Part shown: piece by piece, positions 7,195 through 9,510 of the stretch | Layout: each line of letters begins with the position of its first letter | Position numbering within the stretch: position 1 is the stretch's first letter | DNA from: an uncultured Eubacteriales bacterium | GTDB lineage: Bacteria > Bacillota > Clostridia > Christensenellales > UBA1242 | DNA length: 9,510 bases | Assembly (NCBI GenBank): GCA_949096025.1 | Contig: CARXKP010000039.1 | Span: forward strand, 1 to 9,510 | Direction of reading: 5' to 3' | Notes under the pieces: generated by a model | The model's input: the letters and a program-made list of their open reading frames with translations, nothing else | The model's database searches: none | Told to the model about the DNA's origin: nothing | Made by a program: the position numbers and the translations under genes

Positions 7195-8385
7195 TTACTC
7201 TTCCTCCCCACTTTTATCATTAGGCTTTTCCACATTGTCTTCTAAATTAATATTTGAGTTTAAGTTTTCTTCCTTAATCTTATTTAAATCTTCGGATGAA
7301 TAAGTTATATTAGATGAAAATGCTTTTGTTGTTTTTTTATTTTTGACATTGATTCTTAAAGTCTTTTCTTTTTTTATTTCATTTTGAACATCACTTTCTA
7401 TAACAACAGCGTGACAAACTCCTGGTATTGTTTCACCCTGTTGAGCTGCCGTAGTAGACATTAAAGCTCCTGTAGGCATAAATAAAACTTTTTTTAATTC
7501 ACCTTTTCTTAGTTTGCTTATTATAAAAGAATTAAAGACAGTAGCACTACAACCACAACCGCTTCCTCCTGACAATGTATTTTGATTTCTAGTAAAATAC
7601 ATTTGTCCGCAATCATTATAATTAAGACCTAGTTTAATTCCATTATATTCCATTAAATCAATTAAAATTTCACTACCTAACTTCCCTAAATCCCCTGTTA
7701 CTATTAAATCATAATCATCTGGAGTTGTATTGGTATCCTTGAAATGCGCGAGCATAGTATCCATTGCTGATGGCGCCATCGCAGCCCCCATATCATTTAC
7801 ATCATTAACACCATAGTCAATTACTTTCCCAAATGTAGCCATTGTTATTTTAGGCCCCTTTCCAGTAGATGACAATACTGTCGCACCAGCACCTGTTACT
7901 GTCCACTGCGATGCTGGTGGACGCTGATTTCCAAGTTCAAGCGGAAATCTAAACTGTCTTTCCGCAGTAGAAAAATGGGAACTAGTAGTACAAACAACCT
8001 TTTGAAAGTGTTTAGAATCGATAAAAGAAGCGCCTACCGCTAAACTTTCAGCCATAGTTGAACAAGCACCAAATAAGCCCAAAAAAGACACATCAAAATT
8101 TCTTGCTGCATATGAGGAAGAAATAATTTGATTTAAAAGATCGCCAGATAAAAGCAACTGAACATCTTTAGGTTTTATTTTTGCATCTTCTATAGCACCC
8201 ACAATAGCACTTTCAAGCATTTTTTTCTCTGCCTTTTCATACGAATTCTCACCAAATCTGTCATCCTTCATTACATAATTAAAGTATGGACCAAAATTCC
8301 CTTTTCCTTCTTTTGGCCCTACGATAGAATAACTTCCTATTATCACTGGTTTATTTTTAAAAACTATAGTTTGACTTTTAGACAT
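7195..8385 (-). CDS. spoVAD: SpoVAD, stage V sporulation DPA-binding protein
   Basis: The protein has 396 residues and a thiolase-like fold. Residues 1-330 match SpoVAD throughout, including GPKEGKGNFGPYF, LLSGDLLNQ (78-86), FGACSTMAE (C108 in the thiolase nucleophile position), TSSHFSTAERQFRFPLE, TVTGAGATV, DMGAAMAPSAMDT, TGDLGKLGS, GGSGCGCSA (273-281) and GETIPGVCHAVVIE. SpoVAD is the peripheral, DPA-binding subunit of the SpoVA channel on the spore inner membrane. The ATG at 8385 follows AGGAG six bases upstream. Bacillus SpoVAD is about 338 residues and stops near the AHGVV motif. Here a hydrophilic tail of about 66 residues, rich in Asn, Lys and Glu, follows and ends in GEEE. A terminator separates this gene from spoVAC, yet I found no clear promoter in the 93-bp gap. 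Confidence 0.97.
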   Translation of the reverse strand: MSKSQTIVFKNKPVIIGSYSIVGPKEGKGNFGPYFNYVMKDDRFGENSYEKAEKKMLESAIVGAIEDAKIKPKDVQLLLSGDLLNQIISSSYAARNFDVSFLGLFGACSTMAESLAVGASFIDSKHFQKVVCTTSSHFSTAERQFRFPLELGNQRPPASQWTVTGAGATVLSSTGKGPKITMATFGKVIDYGVNDVNDMGAAMAPSAMDTMLAHFKDTNTTPDDYDLIVTGDLGKLGSEILIDLMEYNGIKLGLNYNDCGQMYFTRNQNTLSGGSGCGCSATVFNSFIISKLRKGELKKVLFMPTGALMSTTAAQQGETIPGVCHAVVIESDVQNEIKKEKTLRINVKNKKTTKAFSSNITYSSEDLNKIKEENLNSNINLEDNVEKPNDKSGEEE

Positions 8386-8452
8386 AATTATCTCCTACAA
8401 AGAATATAGACTGATTTTTGACAACACAGTTAAAAAAAATACTAAGAATTTA

Positions 8453-8480
8453 AAAAAACGAATATTAATATTCGTTTTTT
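8453..8480 (-). terminator. Intrinsic terminator between spoVAC and spoVAD
   Basis: This is a 28-bp perfect palindrome centred between 8466 and 8467. The RNA stem is CGAATA/TATTCG with a TTAA loop, flanked by an A-run on the 5' side and followed on the minus strand by seven Ts. The spoVAC stop codon (8479-8481) overlaps its upstream edge. Only two G-C pairs are present, so it may end only part of transcription. Confidence 0.75.
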
Positions 8481-8925
8481 ATATAAATAGATATATTAGT
8501 CCAACTACAATACTTGATACAATTCCAACTACAATAACAGGACCTGCAATCGTAAACATCTTTACACAAATTCCATATATTACACCTTCGTGTTTAAACT
8601 CTAATGCCGGAGAAGTTATAGAGTTAGAAAAACCAGTTATCGGAACTATAGAACCTCCCCCTGCAAACTTACCTATTTTATCATAAACACCAATTCCAGT
8701 AAGAAAAGATGCAATAAAAATTAGAACTATTAAAGTATATCCCCACGCAGTCTGTTCTGCTAGATTTGGAAATGCAAGTAAAATCAAATCGTTAATTCCT
8801 TGCCCTAAACAACATATTATTCCTCCCACCAAAAATGAATAAAACAAACTTGGCCAAGGTCTAGTTTTAGGAATTTTTGCTTTAACATACTTATTATAAG
8901 CCTCATTTCTTTTTTTATCGTCCAT
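8479..8925 (-). CDS. spoVAC: SpoVAC, stage V sporulation membrane protein
   Basis: The protein has 148 residues from the ATG at 8925. The frame is open further to 9003, but AGGAG at 8933-8937 fixes the shorter start, and the extra 26 residues do not resemble the family. A charged N-terminus of about 25 residues ending in RPWPSLFYSF leads into membrane segments near 27-50, 62-79 and 120-146. Family marks are VGGIICCLGQ (33-42), LTGIGVYDKIGKFAGGGSIVPITGFSNSITSPALEFKHEG (seen in parts at 75-114) and MFTIAGPVIVVGIVSSIVVGLI. SpoVAC is a channel subunit for DPA movement across the spore inner membrane; in Bacillus it behaves as a mechanosensitive channel. It is the first visible gene of the sporulation block and is divergent from a lipoprotein gene. 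No spoVAA or spoVAB gene is seen, as in many Clostridia. Confidence 0.96.
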   Translation of the reverse strand: MDDKKRNEAYNKYVKAKIPKTRPWPSLFYSFLVGGIICCLGQGINDLILLAFPNLAEQTAWGYTLIVLIFIASFLTGIGVYDKIGKFAGGGSIVPITGFSNSITSPALEFKHEGVIYGICVKMFTIAGPVIVVGIVSSIVVGLIYLFI

Positions 8926-8932
8926 AAAATTA

Positions 8933-8937
8933 CTCCT
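8933..8937 (-). promoter_or_regulatory. spoVAC ribosome-binding site
   Basis: The minus strand reads AGGAG (within TAGGAGTAATTTT) seven bases before the ATG at 8925. This decides for the 148-residue form over the longer frame that reaches 9003. Confidence 0.82.
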
Positions 8938-9024
8938 ACATAATTTATTTCCCTTTTTATTTAATATAAACATATAATGAATAATTTTATTTTGAAAGCA
9001 CAAATTAAAATAAATGGAGAAATT

Positions 9025-9510
9025 ATGAAAAAAGTTCTTTTATCTATTCTAATTGTTTTGGTTGCGGTAACTATGATAGGCTGCAACAATAAAACTTCTA
9101 AAGCAATAACCAATTTAAAAAATGAGATTGAAAGCACTGAACAAACTGTATTTTCATCTTATGTAAGAGAAGTATCAGACATCAGTAACCCTGCTTATTA
9201 TAAAATGTCTTCGTCCGACGAATTAAAATATCATAAGTATTTAACCTATGAAAATTTGTCAAGAGAAGAAGAACTTCGTCAACAGGTAATTACAATGAGT
9301 TCTTTCTTAAAATCAAACTACAATGAAAATTTGAAATTAAATAAAAATCAACTGAATACATTACAAACATTAACTGGAAATCTAAAAAAATATAATGAAC
9401 AATTAAAAAATACAAAAAATGATTTAGTTTCATTTTCAAATTGTATAAAAAGCAATATAAAAGATAACAACATTAATTTTCAAGAAACAGAAACCTGTTT
9501 CGTTACTTTA
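9025..9510 (+). CDS. Predicted lipoprotein with coiled-coil body, function unknown (3' end outside window)
   Basis: 162 codons are open from the ATG at 9025 to the window edge. GGAG at 9015-9018 is a suitable ribosome-binding site. The N-terminus is a lipoprotein signal: KK, a hydrophobic stretch VLLSILIVLVAVTM, then the lipobox-like MIGC with C20 as the likely lipidated cysteine. The mature part is rich in Asn, Lys, Glu, Leu and Ser. From about residue 77 to 150 it looks helical with heptad spacing (REEELRQQV, LKLNKNQLNTLQTL, LKKYNEQLKNTKNDL), suggesting a coiled coil. Two further cysteines occur near 145 and 159. I do not recognise the family. It should be anchored on the outer face of the membrane. 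It is divergent from spoVAC with a 99-bp shared gap. A TATAAT at 8973-8978 could be its -10 box, but no good -35 box goes with it. A link to sporulation is inference from position only. Confidence 0.82.
   Translation, partial: MKKVLLSILIVLVAVTMIGCNNKTSKAITNLKNEIESTEQTVFSSYVREVSDISNPAYYKMSSSDELKYHKYLTYENLSREEELRQQVITMSSFLKSNYNENLKLNKNQLNTLQTLTGNLKKYNEQLKNTKNDLVSFSNCIKSNIKDNNINFQETETCFVTL

Noticed and set aside
8941..8971. Forespore sigma-F-like promoter before spoVAC (GTTTA, 14-bp spacer, GGAAATAAATT).
   Set aside because: The -10 element misses key positions and the spacer is short. The region is so A+T-rich that chance matches are expected.
8926..9003. Twenty-six-residue N-terminal extension of SpoVAC.
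   Set aside because: The ATG at 8925 has a strong ribosome-binding site and gives the normal SpoVAC length. The extra residues cover the intergenic leader.
1..9510. A mobile element, CRISPR array, toxin-antitoxin pair or defence system.
   Set aside because: No transposase, integrase, direct-repeat array, tRNA or defence-family motif was seen. All assigned genes are core replication, transcription, repair or sporulation functions.

Overview
The window is an AT-rich stretch (about 30% G+C by eye) of a bacterial chromosome. It most likely comes from an endospore-forming member of the Bacillota, probably class Clostridia. The grounds are a core spoVAC-spoVAD-spoVAE set with a yunB gene, a long Firmicutes-type RecJ, strong AGGAGG-like ribosome-binding sites, and a dnaG-rpoD gene pair. 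I cannot place it below class level.

All but one of the genes are on the minus strand, so the transcription order runs from high to low coordinates. From 9003 down to about 6087 lies a sporulation block. spoVAC (8479-8925) is followed at once by a hairpin-plus-T-run terminator (8453-8480). Then come spoVAD (7195-8385) and spoVAE (6838-7194), which abut as TAAATG, and then yunB. SpoVAC, SpoVAD and SpoVAE are the core of the inner-membrane SpoVA channel that moves dipicolinic acid (Ca-DPA) into the forespore and out again at germination. YunB is a membrane-anchored sporulation protein of unknown biochemistry.

From 5981 down to 2351 lies the macromolecular-synthesis block. dnaG primase starts at TTG and overlaps rpoD (primary sigma factor) by 11 nt. 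A coiled-coil zinc-ribbon gene follows 36 nt downstream and ends in a perfect-palindrome terminator that contains its stop codon (2351-2382). recJ (1-2223) then starts from its own sigma-A-like promoter (2277-2305) and runs off the left edge within what looks like its last domain.

The only plus-strand gene is at the right edge (9025 to beyond 9510). It encodes a predicted lipoprotein with a coiled-coil body that I cannot assign, divergent from spoVAC across a 99-bp gap.

I see no mobile element, CRISPR array, tRNA, rRNA or clear novel multi-gene system. The points worth a second look are small. They are a rewritten linker between regions 2.1 and 2.2 of the primary sigma factor, a terminator inside the spoVA cluster, a 66-residue hydrophilic tail on SpoVAD, an alternating inverted-repeat cluster at the spoVAE/yunB junction, and the unassigned lipoprotein.
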